Shown here in pieces: positions 29,976 to 42,289 of a DNA stretch of 64,000 bases (within the stretch, counting starts at the first letter, position 1; every line of letters starts with the position of its first letter). Source of the stretch: Aestuariibacter sp. (GTDB lineage: Bacteria > Pseudomonadota > Gammaproteobacteria > Enterobacterales > Alteromonadaceae); assembly GCA_017794925.1 (NCBI GenBank), contig CP051238.1, positions 3,088,345 through 3,152,344 of the forward strand. The letters are read 5' to 3'. The notes under the pieces were generated by a model that was not told the origin of the DNA, searched no databases, and worked only from the letters and a program-made list of their open reading frames with translations. Both the position numbers and the translations under genes were made by a program.

Positions 29976-30461
29976 ATGCTGGTAAAAACCCCGAAACACC
30001 TCGATCGTATTGATAGAAATATACTTTCTGTATTGCAAAAAGACGGACGTATTTCTAATGTAGAATTGGCCAAACAAGTAGGGTTGAGTCCAAGTCCTTG
30101 TTTAGAAAGGGTTAAACGGTTAGAGTCTCAGGGCTATATAAAGGGATATCACGCTGTGCTGGATCCACAGAAGCTAGGCGCGGCTATGCTGGTGTTTGTT
30201 GAAATTACGTTATCAAAAACGTCAGTGGATATTTTTGCAGAATTTTCAGCTGCGGTTCAGCAACATGATGATATACAGGAGTGTCACCTGGTTTCAGGCA
30301 ATTTTGACTTCCTGTTAAAAGCCAGGGTGGCAGATATGTCGAGTTACCGTAAATTATTAGGGGATACGTTGCTTCGACTACCCGGGGTAAGTGCTTCGCG
30401 GACCTATGTGGTAATGGAGGAAGTTAAGAGTACCAATAGTCTTAGAATTAATACAAAATAG
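29976..30461 (+). CDS. lrp: Leucine-responsive regulatory protein
   Basis: 161 residues from the ATG at 29976; the upstream extension to 29931 has no family support. N-terminal HTH (LDRIDRNILSVLQKDGRISNVELAKQVGLS region) and C-terminal RAM/ACT ligand domain. ECHLVSGNFDFLLKARV and RTYVVMEEVKSTN are close to E. coli Lrp. A global regulator of amino-acid metabolism. The order ald/lrp-ftsK-lolA-rarA matches other Alteromonadales and, from lrp on, E. coli. Confidence 0.94.
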   Translation: MLVKTPKHLDRIDRNILSVLQKDGRISNVELAKQVGLSPSPCLERVKRLESQGYIKGYHAVLDPQKLGAAMLVFVEITLSKTSVDIFAEFSAAVQQHDDIQECHLVSGNFDFLLKARVADMSSYRKLLGDTLLRLPGVSASRTYVVMEEVKSTNSLRINTK

Positions 30462-30687
30462 CGCGATAGCTGATTACGTATACAGGATAAAATGCCGCAT
30501 ACTGTTACAATCAGGCGCAGATATTGCTGGTAGAAATAGTTCCACACGCAAAAAGTGTAATTAAGCATGTATACAAGTGCGCTAACACGTCATTGTCGTA
30601 ACAAGTGTGATATAACAATCTGTAACGGCATCTGATAAAGGTTTAACAGATACCGGCTTAGCGCAAAGCAAATAAAATAATGACAGT

Positions 30688-33237
30688 ATGCCCAAAGAGG
30701 CAAACGAACAGAGAATTTTAGGGAATATGGTGCGACTTTCAGGCGTTCAACGCATATGGGAAACAGGTATGATCATCGCCTGTGCCCTGGCGTTCTTCTT
30801 ACTTTTGGCGCTAGCGTCATTCCACCCGGGCGATCCGGGGTGGAGTCAGGCTGGCTTACAACCGAACGTGCACAATTGGGTAGGGCCTACTGGTGCCTGG
30901 ACCGCAGATTTACTGTTTTTCACTTTTGGTTATCTGGCATACATCATGCCTTTTGGCAGTGCCTTTCTGGGCTGGTTTGTCTTTCATCACGTTAAATCCT
31001 GGCGTGAGCTGGACTACCTGACTATTGGGCTGCGTATTGTTGGCGGTCTTTTGCTGTTACTTGGTTTGAGTGGCATTGCCAGCATTAATTTCGATGACCT
31101 GTTTAGCTTCAGTGCCGGCGGGTTAGTTGGCGACGTGATTAGTTCAGCGTTGATTCCGTATTTTAATACACCCGGTACTATATTGTTGCTGCTGTGTTTT
31201 TGTTGCGTTGGCTTTACGCTGATGACGGGCATTTCCTGGTTATTGATTATCGATAAGCTGGGTGAAAGTACCATTTGGGCGAGCCAAAAAGCCATCGCTG
31301 GGCCGCAAAAGCTGTTGGCGTTAAATATGCCAACCTTGTCGTTGCCGAACAAATCTGAAGAAGCGTCGCCAAAAGACGACGATTTGAATATTACCAGTCT
31401 GCGTGCGGAACCACCATCGGAACCAGAAAAACGCGCGCCGCGAATGGATGAACGCAGTGAACCGACCATGACGATTCCTGATGAAGTTTTCGCGACCGAT
31501 CTGGACGACGACGTCGCCGATGATTTGCCACCGTTCCATATTGACGATCACGTTAAACCCGCGTCGGCTGTGAAGAGTACCTCAGAGAAAGTGAACTTTA
31601 CTGACCTGGGCAGTGGGGCAGGGGAGAGCAAAGACAACCCTGAACCCGCGGTTCAAAAAGCGGCTGAACCAGTAATTCCAGTTACTTCAAAGCCTAAAGA
31701 AAGTGCGTCAGCGGAACAGATAGCCGAGGACACAGCCGATTTAGGCCCAATGCCTTCCTTTGACCTACTGGAACGTGCGGATAAACACGAGAATCCAATT
31801 TCTCAGGAAGAACTCGATATTGTGTCGCGTCTGGTAGAAGAAAAGCTGGCTAACTTTAACATCGAGGCGTCGGTGGTAGGTGTTTACCCAGGCCCGGTGA
31901 TCACCCGTTTTGAAATTGACCTGGCGCCAGGCGTTAAGGTCAGCAAAATAACAAGCCTATCCAAAGACTTAGCGCGTGAAATGTCGGCGACCTCTGTGCG
32001 TGTTGTCGAAGTGATTCCGGGTAAATCTGTTATCGGACTTGAGCTGCCGAACAAAAAGCGCGAAATGGTGCGCTTGAGTGAAGTAATTGGCGCAGATGCC
32101 TTCCAGTCTAATCCCTCAGCGCTAACAATGGTGCTGGGCGCTGATATCAGCGGTAAGCCCGTGGTGGTTGATTTGGCTAAAATGCCTCACTTGTTGGTTG
32201 CCGGTACCACGGGCTCAGGTAAATCAGTGGGTGTGAACGTCATGATTCTGAGCTTGCTGTATAAGTCGACGCCAGAAGACGTTCGCATGATCATGATTGA
32301 CCCGAAAATGCTGGAATTGTCGGTATACGAAGGGATTCCGCATCTGCTTGCTGAAGTGGTGACAGACATGAAGGAAGCCGCTAACGCGCTGCGTTGGTGT
32401 GTGGGTGAAATGGAACGTCGCTACAAGCTCATGTCAGCCCTTGGGGTACGTAACCTGAAAGGGTACAACGCCAAGGTGACCCAGGCGATTGCAGATGGTC
32501 AGCCAATTAAAGATCCGTTATGGCGTTCTGAAGACAGCATGGAAACTGAAGCGCCGGATTTAGGCAAACTACCCGCGATTGTTGTGGTGGTTGACGAATT
32601 TGCCGACATGATGATGATTGTGGGCAAAAAAGTCGAAGAGCTAATTGCTCGTATCGCGCAAAAAGCGCGGGCTGCCGGGATCCACCTGGTTCTGGCAACA
32701 CAGCGTCCGTCTGTTGACGTTATCACCGGCTTGATCAAAGCCAACATTCCTACACGGATAGCGTTCCAGGTATCCAGTAAGATTGACTCGCGAACCATAC
32801 TGGATCAGCAGGGTGCTGAAACGCTGCTTGGTATGGGTGATATGCTGTATCTGCCGCCGGGTAGCCCGGTACCGACGCGTGTGCATGGTGCTTTTGTAGA
32901 CGACCATGAGGTGCATGCCGTAGTCGCCGATTGGCAGAAACGCGGCAAACCAGAATATATCGATGAAATTCTGAATCCAGAAATGGGCGCAGAAATTCTG
33001 TTGCCGGGAGAACAACCTGAAGGCGCCGATCAGGGAATGGATGCTTTCTATGACGAAGCCGTTGCTTTTGTTACTGAAACCCGCAGAGCATCTGTGTCCA
33101 GCGTACAGCGTAAATTCAGAATTGGTTACAATCGGGCCGCGCGTTTAGTTGAACAAATGGAACAAAGTGGTGTCGTTAGTGCTGCAGGGCATAACGGTAA
33201 CCGCGAAGTATTAGCGCCGCCTGCTCCCCGAGATTAA
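30688..33237 (+). CDS. ftsK: DNA translocase FtsK
   Basis: 849 residues, much shorter than E. coli FtsK (1329) because the central linker is compact (about residues 210-370, acidic and Pro-rich). Four or five N-terminal membrane helices anchor it at the septum; the motor has Walker [13 protein letters not shown] and Walker [14 protein letters not shown]; the C-terminal gamma winged helix ([25 protein letters not shown]) reads KOPS and activates XerCD at dif. No clear ribosome site at this ATG; an internal ATG at 30727 (AGGG upstream) is possible. Confidence 0.95.
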   Translation: MPKEANEQRILGNMVRLSGVQRIWETGMIIACALAFFLLLALASFHPGDPGWSQAGLQPNVHNWVGPTGAWTADLLFFTFGYLAYIMPFGSAFLGWFVFHHVKSWRELDYLTIGLRIVGGLLLLLGLSGIASINFDDLFSFSAGGLVGDVISSALIPYFNTPGTILLLLCFCCVGFTLMTGISWLLIIDKLGESTIWASQKAIAGPQKLLALNMPTLSLPNKSEEASPKDDDLNITSLRAEPPSEPEKRAPRMDERSEPTMTIPDEVFATDLDDDVADDLPPFHIDDHVKPASAVKSTSEKVNFTDLGSGAGESKDNPEPAVQKAAEPVIPVTSKPKESASAEQIAEDTADLGPMPSFDLLERADKHENPISQEELDIVSRLVEEKLANFNIEASVVGVYPGPVITRFEIDLAPGVKVSKITSLSKDLAREMSATSVRVVEVIPGKSVIGLELPNKKREMVRLSEVIGADAFQSNPSALTMVLGADISGKPVVVDLAKMPHLLVAGTTGSGKSVGVNVMILSLLYKSTPEDVRMIMIDPKMLELSVYEGIPHLLAEVVTDMKEAANALRWCVGEMERRYKLMSALGVRNLKGYNAKVTQAIADGQPIKDPLWRSEDSMETEAPDLGKLPAIVVVVDEFADMMMIVGKKVEELIARIAQKARAAGIHLVLATQRPSVDVITGLIKANIPTRIAFQVSSKIDSRTILDQQGAETLLGMGDMLYLPPGSPVPTRVHGAFVDDHEVHAVVADWQKRGKPEYIDEILNPEMGAEILLPGEQPEGADQGMDAFYDEAVAFVTETRRASVSSVQRKFRIGYNRAARLVEQMEQSGVVSAAGHNGNREVLAPPAPRD

Positions 33238-33249
33238 TACAGGACAGTT

Positions 33250-33867
33250 ATGAAAAAATACCTAATTAAGTTGTTGGTGTTGAGCCAGTTAATGTTTGTC
33301 GGACAGGCCGTTGCCGATGATGCTGAATTGTTGAAGGCACGCCTTTCTGATTTGAAGTCATTCACAGCAGCATTTAGCCAAACCGTGAAAGACGAACAGG
33401 GCACGGCTGTGCATGAAGCCCAGGGAGCTATCACAATGACGCGCCCTAACAAGTTGCGTTGGGAAACAACCATGCCCGACGAAACGTCACTGATCGCCGA
33501 TGGTGAATCTGTGTGGCATGTCGACTTTTTTGTTGAGCAAGTGACAGTCATGTCTCAACAACAGGCCATCGAGAATAACCCTATGGTACTGCTCACAAGC
33601 AACAGCCAAGCAATCTGGCAGCAATACAGTATTACTCAGGTAGACGACAACGCGTTTAATGTGTCGCCCACGTCGGGTAACGGGCAAATTCGCACGCTCA
33701 CCGTGCAGTTTGATGAAGCAGGTCTGGCGGGTTTAGTGATGCTCGACAGTCAGCAACAACAAAGTGTCATTCAGTTTACCAATCGCAAATTCAACGCGGT
33801 GATCTCTCCTGAGCAGTTTACCGTTGCCGTACCTGACGGATTTATGCTGGACGATCAGCGTTCATGA
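33250..33867 (+). CDS. lolA: Outer membrane lipoprotein carrier LolA
   Basis: 205 residues. Signal peptide about 1-22 (ending AVADD). Periplasmic chaperone that takes lipoproteins from LolCDE to Lol[18 protein letters not shown] and the [14 protein letters not shown] strand are typical. Sits 12 bp after ftsK and overlaps rarA by four bases. Confidence 0.94.
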   Translation: MKKYLIKLLVLSQLMFVGQAVADDAELLKARLSDLKSFTAAFSQTVKDEQGTAVHEAQGAITMTRPNKLRWETTMPDETSLIADGESVWHVDFFVEQVTVMSQQQAIENNPMVLLTSNSQAIWQQYSITQVDDNAFNVSPTSGNGQIRTLTVQFDEAGLAGLVMLDSQQQQSVIQFTNRKFNAVISPEQFTVAVPDGFMLDDQRS

Positions 33868-35179
33868 GTTTATTTGCCCAACAACAATACGAGCCGCTGG
33901 CAGCCCGTATGCGTCCGCAAAATCTGGACGAGTATGTTGGGCAGCAACATTTGGTTGGACAGGGCAAGCCCCTGCGTAAAATGCTCGAGTCCGGACATTG
34001 CCATTCCATGATCCTATGGGGGCCGCCTGGTACCGGTAAAACCACGCTGGCTGAGTTAATTGCGCGTTACACCCAGGCCCAGGTAGTCAGGTTATCTGCT
34101 GTTACCTCTGGTGTAAAAGACATTCGTGCGGCGGTTGACCAGGCTGAACAAAATCAGTCTATGGGCGAACGTACGTTGTTGTTTGTTGACGAAGTACATC
34201 GCTTCAATAAGTCTCAGCAAGATGCGTTCTTACCCTTTGTTGAGTCCGGTTTGGTCACTTTTGTTGGGGCAACAACAGAAAACCCCTCCTTTGAACTTAA
34301 TAACGCGTTACTGTCCAGAGTGCGCGTGTATGTACTTAAGGCCATCGATGAAGACGCGCTAAGCGCCCTGCTTGATCGCGCGCTGGGCAACACAGAAAAA
34401 GGCCTGGGCGAGCGAAAGCTGGCGATAGCCGACGATGCACGCTCGGCCCTGATAGGCTTATCGGGCGGTGACGGTCGCAGATTGCTCACTTACCTGGAAC
34501 TGGCCAGTGATTTTACCGAAGGCGCTGAAATTTCCCTGGCAGATATCGAACAGGCCGTAGGCGAGAAAGTGGCCAGTTACGACAAGCAAGGTGATACCTT
34601 TTACGATTTAATTTCAGCGTTTCACAAATCGGTAAGGGGATCAGACCCCGATGCTGCATTGTACTGGTATGCTCGCATATTAAATGGTGGCGGTGATGCC
34701 TTATATGTAGCGCGCAGATTACTGGCTATTGTGTCGGAGGATATTGGTAATGCGGATCCCCGTGCCATGCAAATAGCGGTAAACGCCTGGGATGTTTATC
34801 ACCGGCTAGGGCCTGCCGAAGGTGAGCGCGCTATTGCTCAGGCCGCAGTTTACTGTGCGCTGGCTGCAAAGAGCAATGCCGTCTACGTTGGCTTTAAGCA
34901 AGCCATGCGTGATGCCCGTGAGCATCCTGATTACCCGGTGCCGGTACACTTACGAAACGCACCAACTAAACTATTAAAAGAAATGGGCCATGGCGCAGAG
35001 TACCGATACGCCCATGATGAACCTAACGCATTTGCAGCCGGTGAGGTGTACCTACCGCCTGAATTGGCCGATACCCGCTATTATTCTCCCAGCGAGCGCG
35101 GGCTGGAAAAAGCCCTGAAAGCCAAACGCGATTATCTCGACGAACTCAATCTTCACAGTCATCAAAAACGGAAGCCTTC

Positions 35180-35183
<4 letters not shown>
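33864..35183 (+). CDS. rarA: Replication-associated recombination protein RarA (MgsA)
   Basis: 439 residues. AAA+ ATPase: Walker [14 protein letters not shown], Walker [20 protein letters not shown], sensor region [20 protein letters not shown]. Acts at stalled forks together with SSB. ATGA overlaps join it to lolA and crcB. Confidence 0.96.
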
Positions 35184-36866
<1,683 letters not shown>

Positions 36867-36878
36867 GGCTAGACATCT

Positions 36879-36908
36879 GTTTGTAGGCTGATGATTCAGC
36901 TTACAAAC
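36879..36908. terminator. Hairpin between convergent serS and tusE
   Basis: Thirteen-bp stem (36879-36891 with 36896-36908, one G-U) and a 4-base loop; it overlaps the tusE stop codon. No clear T-run on either side, so terminator function is tentative. Confidence 0.5.
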
Positions 36909-37245
36909 ACTTAGCCGGTTTTGGCAGTCCAGCCAGCTTAGTTGCTTGCTTAGCAGGCCCTTTCTTAAACAGCCGCTGTAAATAGCGGCTGTTGCCTTTC
37001 TCGGTACCAAATTTCGCCGCCATGGCTTTTACCAGAGCGCGGATCGCCGGGCTGGTTTCATATTCCTCATAAAATTCACGAACAAACTTAACGACTTCCC
37101 AGTGGGCTTCAGTCAGCTCAATGCTTTCCTGTTCGGCCAATAGGGGGACCATATCCGGATGCCACTGGGTGTAATCCAGCAAATACCCTTGCTTGTCGGT
37201 TGCTATGGTGTTGCCGTTAAATTCGAAAGAAAAAACCTGACTCAT
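36901..37245 (-). CDS. tusE: Sulfurtransferase TusE (DsrC family)
   Basis: 114 residues from the ATG at 37245, which overlaps the tusB stop by four bases (ATGA). The longer frame to 37293 is rejected on that ground. [28 protein letters not shown] and the C-terminal LPKPAKCL with the penultimate Cys identify DsrC/TusE. It accepts persulfide from TusD and passes sulfur to MnmA for 2-thiouridine in tRNA wobble positions. Confidence 0.94.
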   Translation of the reverse strand: MSQVFSFEFNGNTIATDKQGYLLDYTQWHPDMVPLLAEQESIELTEAHWEVVKFVREFYEEYETSPAIRALVKAMAAKFGTEKGNSRYLQRLFKKGPAKQATKLAGLPKPAKCL

Positions 37246-37505
37246 GGTGCCAAAGAAATCCATTGTTTGTGTTGAAATGAAAGCGCGACCCATTCGCTGT
37301 GACTAAGCGTTTGCGGCGCGTCTACACCGCGACTTTGACAGTCCGAGGCGAGGGCAAAGCAGTTGATGTGTGGCCACTGCTGAGCAATATGATGGGCCAG
37401 ATACACGCCATCAGAACTGCATACTATGGTGGTTTTGTCTGAGTGGCCATCGAGTAGGCCTGACAGTTCATGCAGGTCGATATGCTGGTTTAATACATAC
37501 AACAT
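37242..37505 (-). CDS. tusB: Sulfurtransferase complex subunit TusB
   Basis: 87 residues. DsrH-like fold: [18 protein letters not shown] and VYLAHHIA. Third member of the TusBCD heterohexamer. Overlaps tusC by one base and tusE by four. Confidence 0.88.
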   Translation of the reverse strand: MLYVLNQHIDLHELSGLLDGHSDKTTIVCSSDGVYLAHHIAQQWPHINCFALASDCQSRGVDAPQTLSHSEWVALSFQHKQWISLAP

Positions 37506-37855
37506 CAGAAGGTCACCGTATGATCAAATGTTGCCAGTGTTGCCTTTAACTCTTCTGGTGTTAAAGGCTGAATATCCATGGGCGCTGAATTCATTGATAC
37601 ATTGTGCTTTAGCAGAGAGACCGCGCAGGCATAACAATGGTCGATGTCATACAAGGGCATCACTTTTAATTGCTTCGCGTGGTTTTTTTGTTCGGTCGGT
37701 TGTTGATTCGACATTAATTGCAGCACGCCCATACCCACGAAAAAAACACTGCATTCATGGCCATAATTTGTTGATGCAAGGGCGAACTCAATACCTTCAG
37801 ATGCACTTATATTGCCGTATGGGGGCTGTGTAAGGATAACTGCCAGCGTTGCCAT
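37505..37855 (-). CDS. tusC: Sulfurtransferase complex subunit TusC
   Basis: 116 residues. DsrF-like fold: LTQPPYGNISASEGIEFALAS is the family opening. Overlaps tusD and tusB by single bases, showing tight coupling of the complex. Confidence 0.9.
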   Translation of the reverse strand: MATLAVILTQPPYGNISASEGIEFALASTNYGHECSVFFVGMGVLQLMSNQQPTEQKNHAKQLKVMPLYDIDHCYACAVSLLKHNVSMNSAPMDIQPLTPEELKATLATFDHTVTF

Positions 37856-38241
37856 TAAAACTGTACCATTTTATCTGATTGGTGTAGCGCGGTAAAAAAC
37901 TCGCCTAAGCCAACTTCTTCAAAACCAGCATGAAGCGTTGACTGAGCCAACCCCAATTCTTCTGCCTGTGTCTCATCGACAATACCACGCTTGGTGGCAG
38001 CGCCAACACAAACGTGCAACGGAAAGCCATACTGTTTTGCTAACGCTGCCCATCGTGAGGGCAGGTGAATATCACCGGTGCCCGGGGCAATCATGCCATT
38101 AGCCTGCAATACGCCTTGCTGATAAAAGAAGACATGATTTATAGCAGACTGCTTCGCCAGTTCCTCGCAAAACGCGAGGGCGTTCAGGCTGGTATTCAGC
38201 GATTCAGGTGAACAGGTAATCAGTACAGAAGTTGTCGTCAT
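37855..38241 (-). CDS. tusD: Sulfurtransferase complex subunit TusD
   Basis: 128 residues from the ATG at 38241. Carries the acceptor Cys of the complex in HVCVGAATKRGIVDE and ends KMVQF like E. coli TusD (RVVQF). Receives sulfur from TusA and hands it to TusE. First gene of tusDCBE; a terminator separates it from yccA. Confidence 0.92.
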   Translation of the reverse strand: MTTTSVLITCSPESLNTSLNALAFCEELAKQSAINHVFFYQQGVLQANGMIAPGTGDIHLPSRWAALAKQYGFPLHVCVGAATKRGIVDETQAEELGLAQSTLHAGFEEVGLGEFFTALHQSDKMVQF

Positions 38242-38249
38242 AATAAACA

Positions 38250-38274
38250 AAAACACCCCTTAACGGGGTGTTTT
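38250..38274 (-). terminator. Intrinsic terminator after yccA
   Basis: Ten-bp stem (38250-38259 with 38265-38274), 5-base loop, then TGTTTATT on the minus strand, lying 8 bases before the tusD start. Confidence 0.85.
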
Positions 38275-38299
38275 CTCGTTAAGCTGTTACTAACGAATA

Positions 38300-38965
38300 T
38301 TAATCGTCGCCACCGAACACACCCAGGATGTGTAGCAGTGATACGAAGATGTTGTAGATGTTCAGGTACAAGCCAACCGTTGCACGGATGTAGTTAGTTT
38401 CACCACCGTGAATGATACGGCTGGTGTCATACAAAATGAAACCAGACATCAGGAAGACAATTGCTGAACTAATTGCCAGGTGAACAGCAGGTACTGCGAA
38501 GAAAATGTTCGCGATTGCCGCAACCAGTACCACCAGGATACCGATGCTTAAGAAACCACCCATGAAGGAAAAGTCTTTCTTGGTGGTCAGGGCATAGGCA
38601 GACAGCGCAAAGAAGATAAGGGCTGTGCCACCCAACGCTTCCATAATAAGGCCTGGTCCTGCAACGCCAAGGTAGAAGTTAAGCGTGTAGCCTAACGAGC
38701 CACCCATCAGACCGGTGAAAGCGAAAATCCAATAAATGCCGGAGGCAGAGTCTGCCTTTTTATTGACAACGAATAATGTAATGAATGCACCGATCGTCAT
38801 CAGTAACGAGACCATAGGTGAAATACCCATAGCCATAGTTATCGCCGCACACACTGCGCTGAACAATAACGTCATGCCCAGGAGCATGTATGTATTACGA
38901 AGTACCTTGTTGGTTTCCAGAACTGACTGGCTTGATGCACTGGTATACATCGAACGATTATCCAT
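38300..38965 (-). CDS. yccA: Bax inhibitor-1/YccA family membrane protein
   Basis: 221 residues from the ATG at 38965 (GGAGG 5 bases upstream; the longer frame to 39007 is not needed). Seven membrane helices of the BI-1 fold; conserved pair of acidic residues near the C-terminus (FILYDTSRIIHGGETNYI). E. coli YccA interacts with FtsH and is also next to tusE (yccK). Confidence 0.92.
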   Translation of the reverse strand: MDNRSMYTSASSQSVLETNKVLRNTYMLLGMTLLFSAVCAAITMAMGISPMVSLLMTIGAFITLFVVNKKADSASGIYWIFAFTGLMGGSLGYTLNFYLGVAGPGLIMEALGGTALIFFALSAYALTTKKDFSFMGGFLSIGILVVLVAAIANIFFAVPAVHLAISSAIVFLMSGFILYDTSRIIHGGETNYIRATVGLYLNIYNIFVSLLHILGVFGGDD

Positions 38966-39168
38966 TGTTTCCTCCAATAGGATAGACCTAACTAAGTTGC
39001 AAACCATATTACGCTATAGTTTAGTGCATTTGTATGGGTTTTAGTTCCGAATTTCAATAGCTAATGACTATCAAAGTAATGAATTGTTTACTTTTTAGCT
39101 ATGATCGTAAATTTATTCGTAGATTTGCATAAATCTCAGGCAAACAGTGGCAAAATGTGAAATAACGC

Positions 39169-39196
39169 TTTACAGCCTCAAAAATATCATTAAGAT
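39169..39196 (+). promoter_or_regulatory. Sigma-70-type promoter of tRNA-Ser
   Basis: TTTACA (39169-39174), 16-bp spacer, TAAGAT (39191-39196), placing transcription start a few bases before the tRNA. Confidence 0.6.
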
Positions 39197-39209
39197 TCGC
39201 AGCAACTCA

Positions 39210-39301
39210 GGAGAGTTGGCAGAGTCCGGTTGAATGCACTTGACTTGAAATCAAGCGAAGGGTCAAACCTTCCGGGGGTTCGAATCCCTCACTCTCCGCC
39301 A
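39210..39301 (+). tRNA. tRNA-Ser (anticodon TGA)
   Basis: 92 nt including the encoded CCA. Acceptor GGAGAGT pairs with ACTCTCC; anticodon stem CTTGA/TCAAG with loop CTTGAAA gives TGA; a long variable arm (class II) and the T-loop GGTTCGAATCC follow. Decodes UCN serine codons. Confidence 0.96.
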
Positions 39302-39312
39302 TATTTAAGAAG

Positions 39313-39336
39313 CCCGCACACTGTTGCGGGTTTTTT
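39313..39336 (+). terminator. Intrinsic terminator after tRNA-Ser
   Basis: CCCGCA/TGCGGG stem (39313-39318 with 39325-39330) and six T. Confidence 0.85.
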
Positions 39337-39721
39337 ATTGCCTAATGAAAATCTTTGAAGCAGGTTGTGAAGGTAAGAATTCTTATAAATCAACAGCAGC
39401 GCTGGTCTATACGGTTCTTTTATTCACGGCATAAATATTACGTCACTGAGGTTGCCTTTGGGTTATGACTGTAATAGTCACTAAATAATCCAGTCTATTT
39501 TTAACAACCTAATTATAACGGCGTAGAAAGCGCTTACATTTTAAAAGGCATTCGCCGCAAAAAGTTAATTTACCTAACTTAAACACTTACCTTCATGACC
39601 AATTTTGATTATTATTACGCTCAGGCACAGGAATAGGTGCAATTTGCTCGCGCAGTAGTCAGGCGGGCAGGGTGTCGGACAATTCCTAATAATGACTATA
39701 AATAGCCAAAGTGAGATTCAC
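39337..39721 (+). other. Intergenic region before uvrY
   Basis: 385 bp without any supportable gene. It presumably carries the uvrY promoter, but I could not fix -35/-10 elements. A KOPS octamer GGGCAGGG lies at 39665-39672. No small-RNA terminator or GGA-repeat RNA is visible. Confidence 0.5.
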
Positions 39722-40360
39722 ATGATCAAAATCGCATTAGTTGACGATCATGACCTGGTGAGAACAGGTATCAAACGCATCCTTGAAGATGTGGTTGATT
39801 TTTCAATAGTGTGTGAAGCAAAAGACGGTGAAGAGGCGGTTAAATACTGCCGTAAAGATGCACCGGACGTAGTACTGATGGATCTGAACATGCCTGGAAT
39901 GGGTGGATTCGAAGCTACGCGTCAAATTATGCGAATAGGTGAAAATATCCGTGTAATTGGTTTGTCGATGCAAAAAGAAGATCCTATACCATCACAGGTC
40001 ATTCAGGCTGGCGCTTTTGGTTTTTTAACCAAAGATGCTGAGCCCCGTGAAATGATTGACGCTATCTACAAAGTAGCAGCGGGTCAGAAATATCTGAGCA
40101 CTGAGATTGCGCAGCGTATTGCTATGGGCAAACTTATGCCCGATAACGTAAATCCATTCTCCGACTTGTCTGGTCGCGAGTTGGATATTGCTATGCGTAT
40201 CACACGTGGTGAAAAGGTACCGGATATCGCAGAACAGCTGCATATCGCAACAAAGACCGTTAATACTTATCGTTACCGGTTATTCGACAAGTTAGACATC
40301 AGTACAGATGTAGAGCTTACTCATTTGGCACTTCGCCACAAACTCATTGATTTGGCCTAA
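39722..40360 (+). CDS. uvrY: Response regulator UvrY/GacA
   Basis: 212 residues from the ATG at 39722; the frame to 39692 adds ten residues before the conserved MIKIALVDDHDLV. Receiver with phospho-acceptor Asp54 (VVLMDLNMPG), Lys in LTKDAEP, then a LuxR-type HTH (SGRELDIAMRITRGEKVPDIAEQL). Partner of the BarA/GacS kinase; it activates Csr small RNAs in known systems. Followed by uvrC after 13 bp as in E. coli and Pseudomonas. Confidence 0.94.
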   Translation: MIKIALVDDHDLVRTGIKRILEDVVDFSIVCEAKDGEEAVKYCRKDAPDVVLMDLNMPGMGGFEATRQIMRIGENIRVIGLSMQKEDPIPSQVIQAGAFGFLTKDAEPREMIDAIYKVAAGQKYLSTEIAQRIAMGKLMPDNVNPFSDLSGRELDIAMRITRGEKVPDIAEQLHIATKTVNTYRYRLFDKLDISTDVELTHLALRHKLIDLA

Positions 40361-40373
40361 GTCTCCGTAATTA

Positions 40374-42191
40374 ATGAGTGCTTTTGACGCTTCCGCTTTT
40401 CTAAAATCACTTACTCACCAGCCAGGCGTATACAGAATGTATAACGAGGCTGGTGATGTGATTTATGTTGGAAAGGCCAAGAACCTCAAAAAGCGCGTTT
40501 CCAGCTATTTTAAACAAACCGTAGACAGCCCAAAAACCAAAGCGTTAGTCAGCCAGATAGCGCAAATGGACGTTACTGTGGTTAACAGCGAAACCGAAGC
40601 GTTTTTGCTGGAAAATAATTTTATTAAAAAGTACCGACCACGCTACAACGTATTGTTGCGGGACGACAAGTCCTATCCGTTTATTTTCTTGTCTGATCAT
40701 GAACACCCAAGACTGTCATTTCACCGCGGACCACAAAAGAAGAAAGGCGAGTATTTTGGTCCTTATCCCAGTGCTTGGGCGGTAAGGGAAAGTTTGCGTT
40801 CAATGCAGAAGTTATTTCCGGTCCGTCAGTGTGAAGACAGTTATTACCGTGCGCGTAGCCGACCCTGTTTACAGTACCAAATGCAGCGATGCTCCGCGCC
40901 TTGTGTTAAAGGTTATGTGTCTGATGATGAATATGCAGAGCAGGTGCAATGGGTAAGACTCTTTCTGAAAGGGAAGAATCAACAGGTAATCAATTCGCTG
41001 GTCGAAAAAATGGAAAAAGCCAGCGAACAGCTTAACTTCGAGGCTGCGGCGCGCTACCGGGACCAAATCAATGCGCTCAGAAAGGTCCAGGAACGCCAAT
41101 GGGTTGCTGGTACACAGGACGAGATGGATATTTTCGGATTTGCCTTTAAAGGCAACATGGCCTGTATACAGGTGATGTTTATTCGTGACAGCCAGTTGTT
41201 GGGTAGCAAAGCGTTTTTCCCCAAAGTGCCGTCGACGGCGACCGAAGATGAAATTTTCGAAGCATTTTTACTGCAGTTCTACCTGGCCGGTAATAAAGTC
41301 ATTCCCAAACAAATTGTATTGCCCAAAGAACTCAGTGATGAGTTGGCCATTGCCGATCTGTTAAGTCAGGAAGCCAACTACCGGGTGAAGTTCTTTAAAG
41401 GTGCTCGTGAAGAAAAACGACAGTATTTGCAGTTGGCTCAGGCAAACGCGTTAAACGCATTAGAAGCACAATACGGTCAGCAAAAGTCGGTGTTTGCCCG
41501 TTACATCGATTTAGAGACTGCGCTGGAGTGGGAAAAGCCCATTCAACGAATGGAATGTTTTGATATCAGTCATACGTCGGGCCAGCAAACTGTGGCTTCC
41601 TGCGTGGTGTTTAATCGGGAAGGACCACTTAAAAGTGACTACCGTCGGTATAATATTGAAGGGATCACGCCGGGTGATGATTATGCAGCCATGGCACAGG
41701 CATTGGCACGGCGTTATAAAAATGTGCAGGATGCTGAAAAAATCCCGGATATTTTGTTTATAGACGGTGGGAAAGGGCAGTTATCACAGGCTGAGCAGTT
41801 CTTTGAAGAATGGCCCCATGACAAGAAACCCTTCCTGATCGGGGTGGCTAAAGGCACAACAAGAAAGCCCGGTTTAGAAACGCTTATCATGGCTGATAGT
41901 CACGAGACTATTCCAATGAATGCCGACAGGCCTGCTTTGCACCTTATTCAGCATATTCGTGATGAATCACACCGCTTTGCCATTTCTGGTCACCGTAATC
42001 GCCGGCAAAAAGTAAAAAATACCAGCACGCTGGAGTCTATTCCCGGTATCGGTGCCAAACGTCGTCAATCCCTGATTAAATATATGGGGGGATTACAGGG
42101 CCTGAAGAAGGCCAGCAAAAGTGAGATTGCCAGTGTGCCCGGTATTAGTGAGGACCTTGCCGATATCATTTATGATCATTTACACAATTAA
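40374..42191 (+). CDS. uvrC: Excinuclease ABC subunit C
   Basis: 605 residues. GIY-YIG nuclease at the N-terminus (GVYRMYNEAGDVIYVGKAKNLKKR) makes the 3' cut; a UVR motif near 205-240 binds UvrB; the RNase H-like C-terminal nuclease (ECFDISHTSGQ, LFIDGGKGQL) makes the 5' cut; helix-hairpin-helix pair at the end (IPGIGAKRRQ, VPGISEDLA). Nucleotide excision repair. Confidence 0.97.
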   Translation: MSAFDASAFLKSLTHQPGVYRMYNEAGDVIYVGKAKNLKKRVSSYFKQTVDSPKTKALVSQIAQMDVTVVNSETEAFLLENNFIKKYRPRYNVLLRDDKSYPFIFLSDHEHPRLSFHRGPQKKKGEYFGPYPSAWAVRESLRSMQKLFPVRQCEDSYYRARSRPCLQYQMQRCSAPCVKGYVSDDEYAEQVQWVRLFLKGKNQQVINSLVEKMEKASEQLNFEAAARYRDQINALRKVQERQWVAGTQDEMDIFGFAFKGNMACIQVMFIRDSQLLGSKAFFPKVPSTATEDEIFEAFLLQFYLAGNKVIPKQIVLPKELSDELAIADLLSQEANYRVKFFKGAREEKRQYLQLAQANALNALEAQYGQQKSVFARYIDLETALEWEKPIQRMECFDISHTSGQQTVASCVVFNREGPLKSDYRRYNIEGITPGDDYAAMAQALARRYKNVQDAEKIPDILFIDGGKGQLSQAEQFFEEWPHDKKPFLIGVAKGTTRKPGLETLIMADSHETIPMNADRPALHLIQHIRDESHRFAISGHRNRRQKVKNTSTLESIPGIGAKRRQSLIKYMGGLQGLKKASKSEIASVPGISEDLADIIYDHLHN

Positions 42192-42289
42192 ACCAGAGAA
42201 ACGAACACCCGTTTGATTCAAACTTCCTTAATTTGGCATATCGTGTGACAATACGGTCAAATAATAAGGATCACCCTTCTGAGTTGTGT

